DNA of 64,000 bases, taken from contig NC_064220.1 in NCBI RefSeq assembly GCF_023101765.2, positions 11,346,001-11,410,000 on the forward strand, read 5' to 3'. Source of the DNA: Spodoptera frugiperda (lineage: Eukaryota; Arthropoda; Insecta; Lepidoptera; Noctuidae). The translations under genes and the position numbers were made by a program. The notes below the pieces were generated by a model. The model did no database searches. It saw only the letters and a program-made list of their open reading frames with translations, and was not told the origin of the DNA. Below, in pieces: positions 54,061 through 63,799 of this stretch (the stretch's first letter is position 1; every line of letters starts with the position of its first letter).

Positions 54061-54231
54061 TAATAGTATTTATTTGCAAAAAACACGGTATTAAAAGGTG
54101 TTACAGTATAAAATTAGTCCATACATGTTTTGCCTAATATTAAAGCATGCAAAATTATAGTAGGTATAGGTACTACCTACCTAGTTACATACCTACCTAC
54201 CAAAAAGATAAATTAATATTTTAACACTTAC

Positions 54232-54960
54232 CCCGTAAATTATAATCATGTTTCGTTATTTTTTCTTGATCAGCTGTAGTACCATTTTGTACGTGATCTA
54301 AAACATTTAGGTAAACGATTTACGATTTTAATGAAATTTAAATAGAAAATAACAAACAGTGATGACAAAATGACACGCATACCTATAGATTAGGTACCTA
54401 ACGCAAAGAAACTTCATTGAAGGTAATGTGCATTAGGTAGATACCCTTATATTATATTTTAATATAATACCTAGATGCGTTAAAAAGTTCCAAAGAAGTT
54501 CCACACTTAAAACGGAGTTTTAAACTATTGTAATAAAGTCTATTTTTAATTTGCCACTTCTTGCTCTTTTTCCAAAAAAAATTAAGTTAATAACAAAAGA
54601 AGTTGGCACTTAAAAATATACCTTATTACAATGGCTTAAAACTCAGTCTTATGTGTGATATGCTATATCCTCTGCGCTCCGTGCCGATCTGTGAACGGAC
54701 CCTAAGTACCTATGTTTCGCTTGTAGGTATTTAAAAATAAGTAGGTAAGTATCTAAGTATCGAGTAGGTACGTACCTACTCTTAAATAAGATTCTATGGA
54801 CACATTGGACATTGTAGCTACTTATCACAAATTTTAAAAGACAATGGTCTGTTTAAAAGGCACAGAGGTACTCACCATCATTAGTAAGATGTTTAGAATC
54901 GTCACTTATTTTAGACACCATACTCATAATAACGTCTAAACGAAGATTCCGTTTACTCAT
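54232..54960 (-). CDS. Possible host gene, first two coding exons
   Basis: Exon 1 (54960-54876) starts with the first ATG and reads MSKRNLRLDVIMSMVSKISD to NDG at a strong donor G|GTGAGTAC, phase 1. Exon 2 (54297-54232) is entered at TGTTTTAG, keeps phase 1, reads DHVQNGTTADQEKITKHDYN, and ends at GTAAGTG, again phase 1. Both splice sites and phases agree. The rest of the gene would lie further left, where I could not find a matching exon through the SINE and copia remains. The protein is unrecognised, basic then polar. Harbinger-2 ends about 185 bp upstream of the ATG. Confidence 0.35.
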
Positions 54961-55294
54961 TTTATTATTGCAATTATGTTTACCACTTTTCACTTTAAAG
55001 TAACACTGAATTTACACCAAAATAATAGAAACAACCGCAGCTAACAAGAAATTACGCACGCAATGACGGTTACAAGTGCACTAGAGAGAGGGGCGAGTAG
55101 GTAAGCAAACATTGCCACGTGCCGAGCGCCGAACGAAATCAATCAGAGCGCTTGTAGACGTCCGTTTTTTTCACCGGATAACGGACCGTGAATAAACGGC
55201 TATCCTTGTATACATATTTTTTTTACCGGATGGATGGACTGCCGTCTATATGCGTTAGTTTTGAACTGGTAGTCAGAGATTACACACGTGTGAA

Positions 55295-57506
55295 ATGTCG
55301 AATAATAAGAAAAAAAAACTCGTATTGGCCTACTATTTGTACAAGAAGAAACAAAAAGAAATAGAAAAACGTAAAAGGTCATCGTGGGTGCATCCTATAT
55401 TATTGGAAAGGGAAAAATATGGTGCATTTCAAACTCTTTTTACGCAGTTGGAAGAAGATGAAACTAAATTTTACAATTATTTTCGGATGAAGAAAGAAAC
55501 CTTTCAACTATTATTAACAGCCATATATGATAAAATAAGACACGAGGATACTGACATGCGTAAATCTATTTCCCCGGCAGAGAGATTAGCCGTTACGATA
55601 AGGTATGTTAAAGAGATGTTCAATTTCAAATTATAGAAAAGGGGATTGATTACCTGTATTAATTAAAACAAAATTTAGTAGGTAGTAATTGTTTTATTAT
55701 ACTCAAAAATTAAATTAAGGAGTTTTAGAAAAATCGAAATCGTAATCAGGCGATGTGATTGAACTTAATTCAGTAATAATTGAAGATTGGGAATCATCTT
55801 GCTGCATGAGTTCTTGAGGCATCCTGGATGTGGATGGAATGAGTTGTGTTGGCTGATATTCATAGGGCATCCTGGATGTCGATGGAATGGGTTGTGTTGG
55901 TTGATATTCATGTATCCTGTAGTCGGGTGTAGCCGTAGTGTAGCCTCGATTAATATTGTAATTGTAATTTTGCTGCTGCATGGACGCTTGATTTCTCCGA
56001 GTTAAATTTCTCATAACTTTAATGACTTCATATTGGAATTCAACATAATCGTCATCACTATACTTGTCTACAATCGGAGCAATACCTTTGAAAAAACACA
56101 TACTCTTACTCTTGTCTTCATCTTCAACTGATTTAATTAAAGTAAGCATTTGTCGATCAACTTCGCTACAGTCTGTCTTTCTCTTCTTGCTTGTTTTTGT
56201 TAAATCGGTAGTATTGGCTGGTGCGGTAGGGTCATTATTGGTTTGTGAGTCAGTTTCTTTGTTGTGAGATTGTGTGATGTTTTTTTCTGATGTAATACTT
56301 GCTTCCGTTGTTCGGCGAGTCACAATTTTACACAAAAAGAGCATTTGATCGTAGAATTTACATTTTCGTAGACTTTTTGCACCAGAGCCGGATTTACATT
56401 CCTTAACTTTTTTGTGATATTTCATCCAGTTATCTCTTGCATTGTTCCATTTTTTTATTATATCTTTGCCTAAAAAAGAAAAAATTGTTACAGATATTTA
56501 GCTGCAGGGAACACATTTAGTGATCTACATTACAGTTTCAGAATGGGTATAAAAACTATCAGCTGTATTGTACAAGAAGTATTTGAAGCATTGTGGGAAA
56601 CCCTTTCTCCAATTTATATGAAACTACCATCGGAAGACGAATGGTTAACAATAGCAAAAAATTTCGAGACCAATGCAAATTTTCCTCATTGCTTGGGAGC
56701 CATTGACGGAAAACATATTAGAATCATCAAGCCAGAAGAAAGTGGATCAATGTTTTTCAACTACAAGCACTATTTCTCAATAGTATTAATGGCCGTGGTA
56801 GACACAAACTATAATTTTGTTTTTATTGATGTTGGAGCCTACGGCAAAGAATGCGATTCAGCAGTATTTAAAGAAACAGAATTTTGGAAAAGAATAGTAG
56901 GCGATAAATTAAATATTCCTCGACCTAAGCAGTTGCCAGGTGCAGGCAGTGAGTTACCTTATGTATTTGTTGCTGATGAAGCTTTCGCTTTACATCAACA
57001 CGTACTTCGTCCTTACGGTGGGCATCAACTTGACTCAATAAAAAAAATTTTCAATTATCGTCTCACAAGAGCGCGACGCTACGTCGAATGCGCATTTGGT
57101 ATTTTATCCAATAAATGGAGGATTTTGCATAGTCTTAAACGATAAAAAGACAAAATGTATTAGATTTGTTTTGCCAAATGTTAAAAGTAATAAATGTGAC
57201 ATATTATTGAATCGTGAAAAATTAGAATTTGTAAAAGAGACTACTTTCCAATTAAATGTTTCAACAGATACTGCTGTTAACATTGTAAAAACATGCTGCT
57301 TATTACAAAACATAATTCATAAAGTAGAGGGTATTGCTAATAATGCTACTGACACTGCTAGTTCACACATGGTGTCTACTCTATGCCATTTGCCTCGTTC
57401 CCATTCAACACGAGGTAATGTAACAGCAAATATGATTCGTAACAAATATGCAGAGTATTTCATGTCACCAGTAGGGCGTGTACCATGGCAAAATCAACAT
57501 GCATAA
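55295..57506 (+). pseudogene. Harbinger-2 transposase with LINE fragment inside
   Basis: Exon 1 55295-55602 (MSNNKKKKLVLAYYLYKKKQ...ERLAVTIR, donor GTATGT, phase 2). Exon 2 starts at 56494 after TTACAG (YLAAGNTFSDLHYSFRMGIK). Catalytic motifs are NFPHCLGAIDGKHIRI, YVFVADEAFALH and RRYVECAFGILSNKWRILH. At about 57132 a foreign 120-bp segment starts. It puts a stop at 57143-57145. The transposase C-terminus resumes in another frame at about 57251 (LNVSTDTAVNIVKTCCLLQN) and ends at 57506. Without the segment the protein would be a normal length. Confidence 0.85.
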
Positions 57507-57711
57507 AAATAATGAAAATAAAATGTTACTTACCAAAATCATTTTTTTCTTTCTCGGACATCGTTTCAAAACCTTCATTTAACGCAAGACAAATTTCTCT
57601 CCAAGCGGCAAAAGTCGACTGTCTATTTTTATAGCACTCTTGGGTTTTGTCCCACAGTACAGGCCTATTTTCAACCAAACTTATTAACAATTCCATGTCA
57701 ATATTACCCAT
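55715..57711 (-). CDS. Harbinger-2 MADF/BESS-like protein
   Basis: Exon 1 57711-57534 (MGNIDMELLISLVENRPVLW...NDF, donor GTAAGT, phase 1) and exon 2 56469-55715 (acceptor TTTTTAG, GKDIIKKWNNARDNWMKYHK) give 310 residues with no lesion. Residues 1-100 form the MADF domain (trihelix Myb-like DNA binding). A polar linker follows, then a BESS-like helical segment (QMLTLIKSVEDEDKSKSMCF, QYEVIKVMRNL). The C-terminus is Gln/Tyr/Pro-rich with two near-identical repeats of EYQPTQPIPSTSRMP. Expected role: binding the transposon ends and bringing in the transposase. Its intron spans most of the oppositely oriented transposase exon 2. Confidence 0.85.
57132..57251 (+). pseudogene. LINE reverse-transcriptase scrap inside Harbinger-2
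   Basis: Reads VLNDKKTKCIRFVLPNVKSN then LLNREKLEFVKETTF, the palm segment (LN-x-KKTK-x-I-x-F) of jockey-type reverse transcriptase. It has no poly-A or target duplication and sits cleanly between transposase residues. Confidence 0.6.
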
Positions 57712-57997
57712 TTTTAAAAGAACGCAGGTAGACGGCACTCAATTAACAGAAAACAGGCAATACGTCCGGCAGCGTCAACACGCACCAATACACTGGCGTG
57801 GATGACCGCCATTTCTTACACCGGACCGGTGTCCGTCGCGCCGAGGGGAAGGGGTGGTGCATCCGGCGTAAATTGTTCGCCGGACCGATGTCCGGTGCAT
57901 GTACACACATTCATTATAATTCATACACCACCGCGAATCCGGCAAAAAACACGGTCCGTTATCCGGTGAAAAAAACGGACGTCTACAAGCGCTCTCA

Positions 57998-58460
57998 TAG
58001 TGCTATCACTCTCTAATGCGATCTATGCACTTAAGACCGAAAAGAATGGCAAGATGTTTCCGTGTTTACGTTTCGCAGTACTTTTTACTAAGGACATGTT
58101 AGTCACTGAGCCTAAACGTATTATTACGAGAACAAAATGGTAATAGCGTTAACAATTTTTTTTCTCTATTTATTTTCCGAGAATTCTATTGTAAAAGTAT
58201 TTGCCACATATTTGATGAAGAAACTGTTTTACTAATACTATAATACGTTATTTTTCGGGTTAAAAATTGATGACGAATATTGTTGCAATATTTTATAACT
58301 TTTTAAATACACGCAGGAAATTCACGAAAAAAATTGAGTAGATGTATTAGGCATCGTAGACCTCAAATATGACATAACACTAAAACTATGGTAATGTGAG
58401 TTATCATTTTATTCCCCGGGGGTGGCGATATATCAGTAAACAATATTTAAAAAAAAATAT
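57998..58460. other. No recognised gene
   Basis: A+T-rich. The left end of pogo-2 must lie in or near here but was not located. Confidence 0.35.
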
Positions 58461-58466
58461 AGAAAT

Positions 58467-58500
58467 AGGCATCTCACCCAGACGTGTGGGTGAGTTGCCT
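58467..58500. repeat. pogo-2 subterminal hairpin, left
   Basis: AGGCATCTCACCCA and TGGGTGAGTTGCCT pair at 13 of 14 positions around six bases. Its motif GGCATCTC[A/T]CCC recurs at the right end (60445), so it is probably a transposase site. Confidence 0.7.
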
Positions 58501-58543
58501 ATACATATCGGGGATAGATGCTCATGAGTATAATAATGAATAA

Positions 58544-60388
58544 TCAGACGTTACACGTTAGGCATTTTGCCGGATCTTTACTACAGTCTTCATGAAACCA
58601 CATTTGGCAAAGAACACACTGTAACCAGTCGCATTTTTTCTTAGTGGCATGATAGTACTCTCCACATACTATGCAAATGTCTCCAAGAATTTCGTATTCT
58701 ATGTCTCCTTCTGAGGAACTATCATGAAGAGAAATATGATCGTCTTCAATGCTTAAATCATCTGAGTTATCGTTACGACTTTTGAAATCTATTTCTTTTT
58801 TAATCCTCTTAGCATAATTTCTATTAGATAGTGGTATTTTCTTTGGTATTTTCCCCTTTGATCTTTTCTGTTCTTTGGGTTCTTTCTTTAAATCCTTAAT
58901 TTTGGTTCTATTTCTTATTTTTTCAAAATTTTCTGGTGATGTCAACACCTCAGCATGCTGTTTTCTTTTACTCGAAACTATAATTCCATACGATGGTACT
59001 GGGTAAACTTTATCTAAGGTCTTTGAAGGAGTTTCCACGTCATTGTTGCCTGTAGACTGATTTTCTTCATTTTCTTTGTTCACTCCACTGGTCGAAGGAA
59101 TTGGATTTGGCATGATGTTGGCTCCACTTGTGGAAGGTAGTGGGTTTTCTGCAGTAACTGTATCAGTTGAGAGCACAATTGTATGGGCAGTATCAGATAT
59201 AAAAGCATATTCAGGAATGGCATTTCTGTCAGGTGGAAATAAACCGCAAGCGCGAAATCCTGATGCACCATTATTTTGGTTAGCTGATTTACCCCAAGCT
59301 TTGCCTAATAGACCTCCAAACTGAATACGTCCTAACTTTCTGCTAGGGTTGTTACGAATCCATGCATTGGTTTCATTATTAAAATTAGATTTTAGGAATT
59401 TAAAAAATGCCCTGTCTAACGGTTGTAAATAATGAGTCGTGTGACTCGGAAAGCAAAGAAGAATGATGTCATTACTATTACAAAATTCCAACATCTCTAT
59501 TGAGTTGCAATGTGAAGTGTGGCCATCCAATAGGAGAAGCACTTTTCCAGGAGGTTTTCTAGGATAAAAATGTTCTTTCAACCATTTAAAAAAGAGATCA
59601 GTGTTGATATAACTTGATTTCTCGTTCATATAAACATCACTTCCTGGAGGCATTCCATCAGAGAACTCGTCCTTTTTGTTTTTTCCTTTAAAAATTGCAA
59701 CAGGTGGTATAAAATTACCTTCAGCGGAGCAACAACAAATTAAAGAAATATTTTCTGCAGAAGTTAATTGTGGGACAGATTTAGATCCTTTCATTGCAAG
59801 AACATGAGATGGTTTGTTATTTAACTGTAAACCTGTTTCGTCCATATTGAAAACATTATTTGGATGTCTAATAAAATCGTGTTCTTGAAATAGTGACTCC
59901 AATAAATCAAAAAAAATATATACTTCCTCCCTTGTCATTCCTTTAGCTCTTTGTAGAGACACTCCTTCCGATTTCCTTAATGCGACTTCAGGATTTCGAC
60001 GTAAAAAAGATTTAACCCAATCATATCCTGCTTTACCTGTTTCTTTGTTGAAATTATGTTTAAGGTTTAAACTTTCAGCAAATTGAAAAGCCAACTGACG
60101 TAAATCATTAATAGTGGGCGCGAAATCACAGCTTTGCAATTTCTTGATATGATTAACAATCTTTTTTTCTTTTTCTTTAAACAGAGAATCAGGTCCTAGT
60201 CGTCCTTTTTTAGTATTACCTGTGAAAAACCGACGGCGAAGAGTTCTGTAAGGAATATTGAATTCTTTACTTGCTTGAAAAAAATTTAGTGTATTATTTT
60301 TTACTTGACTAATTGCATTTATCAAGTCTTCTTCACTCCATGTAGCTCTATTAGCGCCAGTAGGCTTCCTTCTGTATTCATTCGGCAT
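58544..60388 (-). CDS. pogo-2 transposase with C-terminal zinc finger
   Basis: An intact 614-residue single-exon DDD transposase of the pogo/jerky class. It has a pipsqueak HTH (WSEEDLINAISQVKNNTLNF, FNIPYRTLRRRF), a CENP-B-type second domain (NFNKETGKAGYDWVKSFLRR) and catalytic motifs VFNMDETGLQL, LLLDGHTSHC and LQPLDRAFF. A Ser/Thr/Pro-rich linker, a strongly basic region (KIKDLKKEPKEQKRSKGKIP) and a PHD-like finger follow (CIVCGEYYH, CDWLQCVLCQMWFHEDC, CLTC). Start chosen at MPNEYRRK, the first ATG after a TIR-proximal leader. It lacks stops and frameshifts and may be functional. Confidence 0.9.
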   Translation of the reverse strand: MPNEYRRKPTGANRATWSEEDLINAISQVKNNTLNFFQASKEFNIPYRTLRRRFFTGNTKKGRLGPDSLFKEKEKKIVNHIKKLQSCDFAPTINDLRQLAFQFAESLNLKHNFNKETGKAGYDWVKSFLRRNPEVALRKSEGVSLQRAKGMTREEVYIFFDLLESLFQEHDFIRHPNNVFNMDETGLQLNNKPSHVLAMKGSKSVPQLTSAENISLICCCSAEGNFIPPVAIFKGKNKKDEFSDGMPPGSDVYMNEKSSYINTDLFFKWLKEHFYPRKPPGKVLLLLDGHTSHCNSIEMLEFCNSNDIILLCFPSHTTHYLQPLDRAFFKFLKSNFNNETNAWIRNNPSRKLGRIQFGGLLGKAWGKSANQNNGASGFRACGLFPPDRNAIPEYAFISDTAHTIVLSTDTVTAENPLPSTSGANIMPNPIPSTSGVNKENEENQSTGNNDVETPSKTLDKVYPVPSYGIIVSSKRKQHAEVLTSPENFEKIRNRTKIKDLKKEPKEQKRSKGKIPKKIPLSNRNYAKRIKKEIDFKSRNDNSDDLSIEDDHISLHDSSSEGDIEYEILGDICIVCGEYYHATKKKCDWLQCVLCQMWFHEDCSKDPAKCLTCNV

Positions 60389-60444
60389 CTAAAAATAGAA
60401 AACACCACATATAAAACTGGGCATCTAACACGGAAACATCAATG

Positions 60445-60985
60445 GGCATCTCTCCCAATTACTAGGGAGAGATGCCTATCGACTCTGAACGCACCCCTAA
60501 GACATTTATAATATAAAATGGCGGATTAACAACAAAACAAGATCACAATGTTAGGTTATGAAACAATTTAAAACTATTTAGGTGAAGAATCTAACAAAAA
60601 AATATACTACTAACAATCTTGATAAATAATACGCAGTATGACGTTCAAGAATGGACAATTTTAATAAAAGTTAGTAAGTTACATAAGTGAATTAACAGAT
60701 GGCGCTAGTGTACATAGTAATACTAATAGACAATAGACAATTATTTTGTTATAATATTAACAAATCTCTAAATTATATTCTTATGGTTTAATTAAGTACA
60801 CTTCTCATGAATAAACACCAAAATATGAATTAAATGTCCGTAAGTTCTGTATAAAAACGTTCCACACAGACATTGACGTCCGACTGACGTATTATGGATG
60901 CGTTCCGGATCACGCAAAATTTTTATTTTACTTTTTAAATTTGGTAGGCATCTATCCCTTATGGGCGTCTCTCCCTGAATTACCC
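60445..60985 (-). mobile_element. pogo-2 right end with hairpin
   Basis: GGCATCTCTCCC (60445-60456) and its exact complement (60465-60476) form a 12-bp stem. Related GGCATCTATCCC and GGGCGTCTCTCCC lie at 60947-60975. The terminus ...GAATTACCC|TA at 60985 abuts the hAT gene. The left terminus is unknown, so the element's full extent is unproven. Confidence 0.6.
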
Positions 60986-62150
60986 TATGTCTACTTTTTT
61001 TAAGAGCAAATGCTTTTATAGCACCGTCGATGTCTATCGCATCACACACCTCTAGCTCGATAGACAAAATAGCCATATTAGTTAATCTTAGAGTACTCAT
61101 TGCTGATCTTAAATAATGTTTAATTAATTTTAATTTTGAAAAAAATCTCTCACAGCTGGCATTGCTTATAGCAACTGTGAAAAATATTCCGAACATTATT
61201 AAAATATTGGGCAGAGTATCTTCCAGCTTGGATTTAACAATAAATTTAAATAATTCTAGTGAATCTGCATTAATTAATTCATTTTCGTTGTCTGTAGCAG
61301 CAACGAAATTCCCCAGTCGAAGTCTTTCCAGCTTGAAATCCTGCTCGTCAATTTGGTCAGATGCGTAGTCTAGATTACATTCAGTGTTGTTTGGATCTAA
61401 TAATATAGCCGGCGTTAGATAAGCAAACTTAACCGTTAAATTCTGTAGCTGTTGCAAATATTCACGAATTTCTAACTCTATCTAACGAAGAAAACAGCTT
61501 TCGTCTCAACTCATTTTCACAAGTCAAGTTGGCATTTCTAGTTTCGTCATCAAAAATATGCTTTCTTGTTATGCGTCTCCGAGGTTTTATGGAAATTCCA
61601 AGTTCTTCACACATATTTTTTGCATAACTTACAGGAGCGCCATTTGTCCATTCCTCTCTTTTCTCTGTCAATAACATCAGCATTTACTCTCTGAGCGCAC
61701 AATCTTATGTCAAATCCCCTTGTTTGTAAATATTTTTGTACATCATTCACTTCATGTAGCACCGGTTGCCACAAGCCCAAAAAACAAAGAATGGAAAATG
61801 ACTGCATCGAAACTACACTCGCGAGCAACCAAATCGACTCAACCTACATGTGCGCATTCGTAGTTGTTTTCTTAAAAAAATACTGAATTGTTTTTAAATA
61901 CCGATATACCATTAGAAAGCTTACAACTTCAGCTTTAAATTGGTACCATTATTATAAAAATTGTATCAGCACTTTTCAAAATATTTAACTTAATTCAGCG
62001 GACAAGAGTATTTGCTCACTACGACACCAACAAGTTATAACACAAACTACCCCTATAAAAGCTCCACATTAAGGTTAACTTTATCTGTGGCTTATCGAAA
62101 GTTGATCATACACATCTCCGTAAAAACGCCTCATTTTATTTCCAAAAATT

Positions 62151-62639
62151 ATGGATAGGACACCAGAAGAAGCCGTTTAACTCATTGCTCTACTGGAACA
62201 AGGACTTAGTCAGCGAAGAGTTGCTGCTCCGCTGAGTTTGAGCCAATCTGCAGTATCAAGAGTGTACAGAAGGTATCAAGATACTGGTGCCTTCAATCGA
62301 AGACCAAGAATAAGCCGCCACCGGTCCACCTCGGAGAGGCGACCGTTTTATTATTTCAACTTCACTACGAAATCGTCACTTGACCGGTGTCGATGTTCAA
62401 CAGGAACTCAGAAGAGTTCGAGGAGTGGCTGTCAGCGAGTGGACAGTACGGAGACGGTTGAAGGAAGCCAACCTCACCCCTAAACGGCCTGCCACAGGCC
62501 CGAAATTGACGACCCGCCATCGGCAAGCGCGCCTTCAATTTGCCCGAGAACACCTCGATGTAACAATGAACTGGCCAGCGGAATACGAACAATGGACTGG
62601 CCAGCGCTTAGCCCGGACATGAATCCAATTGAACACTTG
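62151..62639 (+). pseudogene. Tc1 transposase N-terminus, left arm
   Basis: MDRTPEEAV then a TAA (in place of AAQL), continuing LIALLEQGLSQRRVAAPLSL, the paired-type HTH (SQSAVSRVYRRYQDTGAFNR), a frameshift, VQQELRRVRGVAVSEWTVRR and ARLQFAREHLD. The catalytic domain is lost; only DWPALSPDMNPIEHL remains in the spacer. Confidence 0.85.
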
Positions 62640-63114
62640 TGCCGTGCAGACACATTCTGCATTCGTCAGTAAATAAGACTGGCCTCCATTGGTCCATGCT
62701 CCAATCGAGTTGTTCTCGGGCAAATTGAAGGCGCGCTTGCCGATGGCGGGTCGTCAATTTCGGGCCTGTGGCAGGCCGTTTAGGGGTGAGGTTGGCTTCC
62801 TTCAACCGTCTCCGTACTGTCCACTCGCTGACAGCCACTCCTCGAACTCTTCTGAGTTCCTGTTGAACATCGACACCGGTCAAGTGACGATTTCGTAGTG
62901 AAGTTGAAATAATAAAACGGTCGTCTCTCCCCGAGGTGGACCGGTGGCGGCTTATTCTTGGTCTTCGATTGAAGGCACCAGTATCTTGATACCTTCTGTA
63001 CACTCTTGATACTGCAGATTGGCTCAAACTCAGCGGAGCAGCAACTTTTCGCTGACTAAGTCCTTGTTCCAGTAGAGCAATGAGTTGAGCGGCTTCTTCT
63101 GATGTCCTATCCAT
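62608..63114 (-). CDS. Tc1 transposase N-terminal domain, right arm (truncated ORF)
   Basis: An open frame of 168 residues, MDRTSEEAAQLIALLEQGLS to CLHGTSVQLD. It holds both HTH subdomains (LSQSAVSRVYRRYQDTGAFN; VSEWTVRRRLKEANL) with the GRPR-like linker between, and the first catalytic Asp (LFTDECRMCLHG). The remaining catalytic residues are missing. As a DNA-binding-only product it could occupy element ends, but expression is unknown. Confidence 0.75.
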   Translation of the reverse strand: MDRTSEEAAQLIALLEQGLSQRKVAAPLSLSQSAVSRVYRRYQDTGAFNRRPRISRHRSTSGRDDRFIISTSLRNRHLTGVDVQQELRRVRGVAVSEWTVRRRLKEANLTPKRPATGPKLTTRHRQARLQFAREQLDWSMDQWRPVLFTDECRMCLHGTSVQLDSCPG

Positions 63115-63620
63115 AATTTTTGGAAATAAAATGAGGCGTTTTTACGGAGATGTGTATGATCAACTTTCGATAAGCCACAGATAAAGTTAACCTTAATGTG
63201 GAGCTTTTATAGGGGTAGTTTGTGTTATAACTTGTTGGTGTCGTAGTGAGCAAATACTCTTGTCCGCTGAATTAAGTTAAATATTTTGAAAAGTGCTGAT
63301 ACATTTTTTATAATAATGGTACCAATTTAAAGCTGAAGTTGTAAGCTTTCTAATGGTATATCGGTATTTAAAAACAATTCAGTATTCTTTAAAGAAAACA
63401 TCTACGAATGCGCACATGTAGGTTGAGTCGATTTGGTTGCTCGCGAGTGTAGTAAAGCACCTGCATCTGTCTTAGTGTTTAAGCTTTCACCTGCCTCTGT
63501 CAGTGTTTCCTAAGTGACGAGAATGTCTTTTAATGATGCCATGTCACATTTACGGCATCGCCTCTTGCACTCCACCGCGTGTCTTGAACCCTTTTTAAGC
63601 TTAAGCTTTTAATAACGATA

Positions 63621-63785
63621 TCGAGGATCTCAATGCGACCATTCAGATCTGAAGAATCTGTCGACACCGCTATGAACCAGAATGACATAGACAACTATCC
63701 CAAAGAGTTTTTAAATTCACTGGAATTGCCTGGATTACCACCTCACAATTTGCAGTTAAAAATAGGATCAGAATCTTCTGTGGGA
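63621..63785 (+). pseudogene. Helitron/PIF1-like helicase C-terminal fragment
   Basis: Reads ESVDTAMNQNDIDNYPKEFL then NSLELPGLPPHNLQLKIGS, the motif near the end of PIF1-type helicases (FLNSL-PPG-PPH-L-LK-G). It breaks off before the expected MLLRNL-NGTR block. No Helitron ends are visible. Confidence 0.65.
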
Positions 63786-63799
63786 ATACAAGCAAACCA

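Larger units (their letters stand above)
55146..57994 (+). mobile_element. Harbinger-2: complete PIF/Harbinger transposon
   Basis: A 2849-bp element with perfect inverted ends of at least 44 bp (GAGCGCTTGTAGACGTCCG...) and a TCA target duplication (55143-55145, 57995-57997). It has the same two-gene plan as Harbinger-1. Perfect ends suggest recent movement, although its transposase is broken. Confidence 0.93.
61816..63449. mobile_element. Tc1/mariner fold-back element (giant inverted repeat)
   Basis: A 1634-bp element flanked by TA (61814-61815, 63450-63451), starting CACTCGCGAGCAACC and ending in its complement. Arms of about 744 bp (61816-62559 and 62704-63449) are nearly identical inverted copies of the outer end plus the transposase N-terminus. 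A 144-bp spacer holds scraps of the transposase interior and C-terminus (DWPALSPDMNPIEHL). It appears to be one element rebuilt as two left halves head to head. Confidence 0.92.
60988..63620 (-). pseudogene. hAT-like (ZMYM1/DUF4371-type) transposase split by Tc1 fold-back
   Basis: Minus order: about 63600-63455 has DTRWSARGDAV (decayed) and ends DAGALL. After the Tc1 insertion it resumes at 61813 as SMQSFSILCFLGLWQPVLHE and VQKYLQTRGFDI, then ISIKPRRRITRKHIF, LRRKLFSSLDRVRN and LQNLTVKFAYLTP. The hAT dimerisation domain (TVAISNASCERFFSKLKLIK, YLRSAMSTLRLTNMAILSIE) ends near 60990, where pogo-2 begins. At least three frameshifts. TA is duplicated at the Tc1 insertion. Confidence 0.75.
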
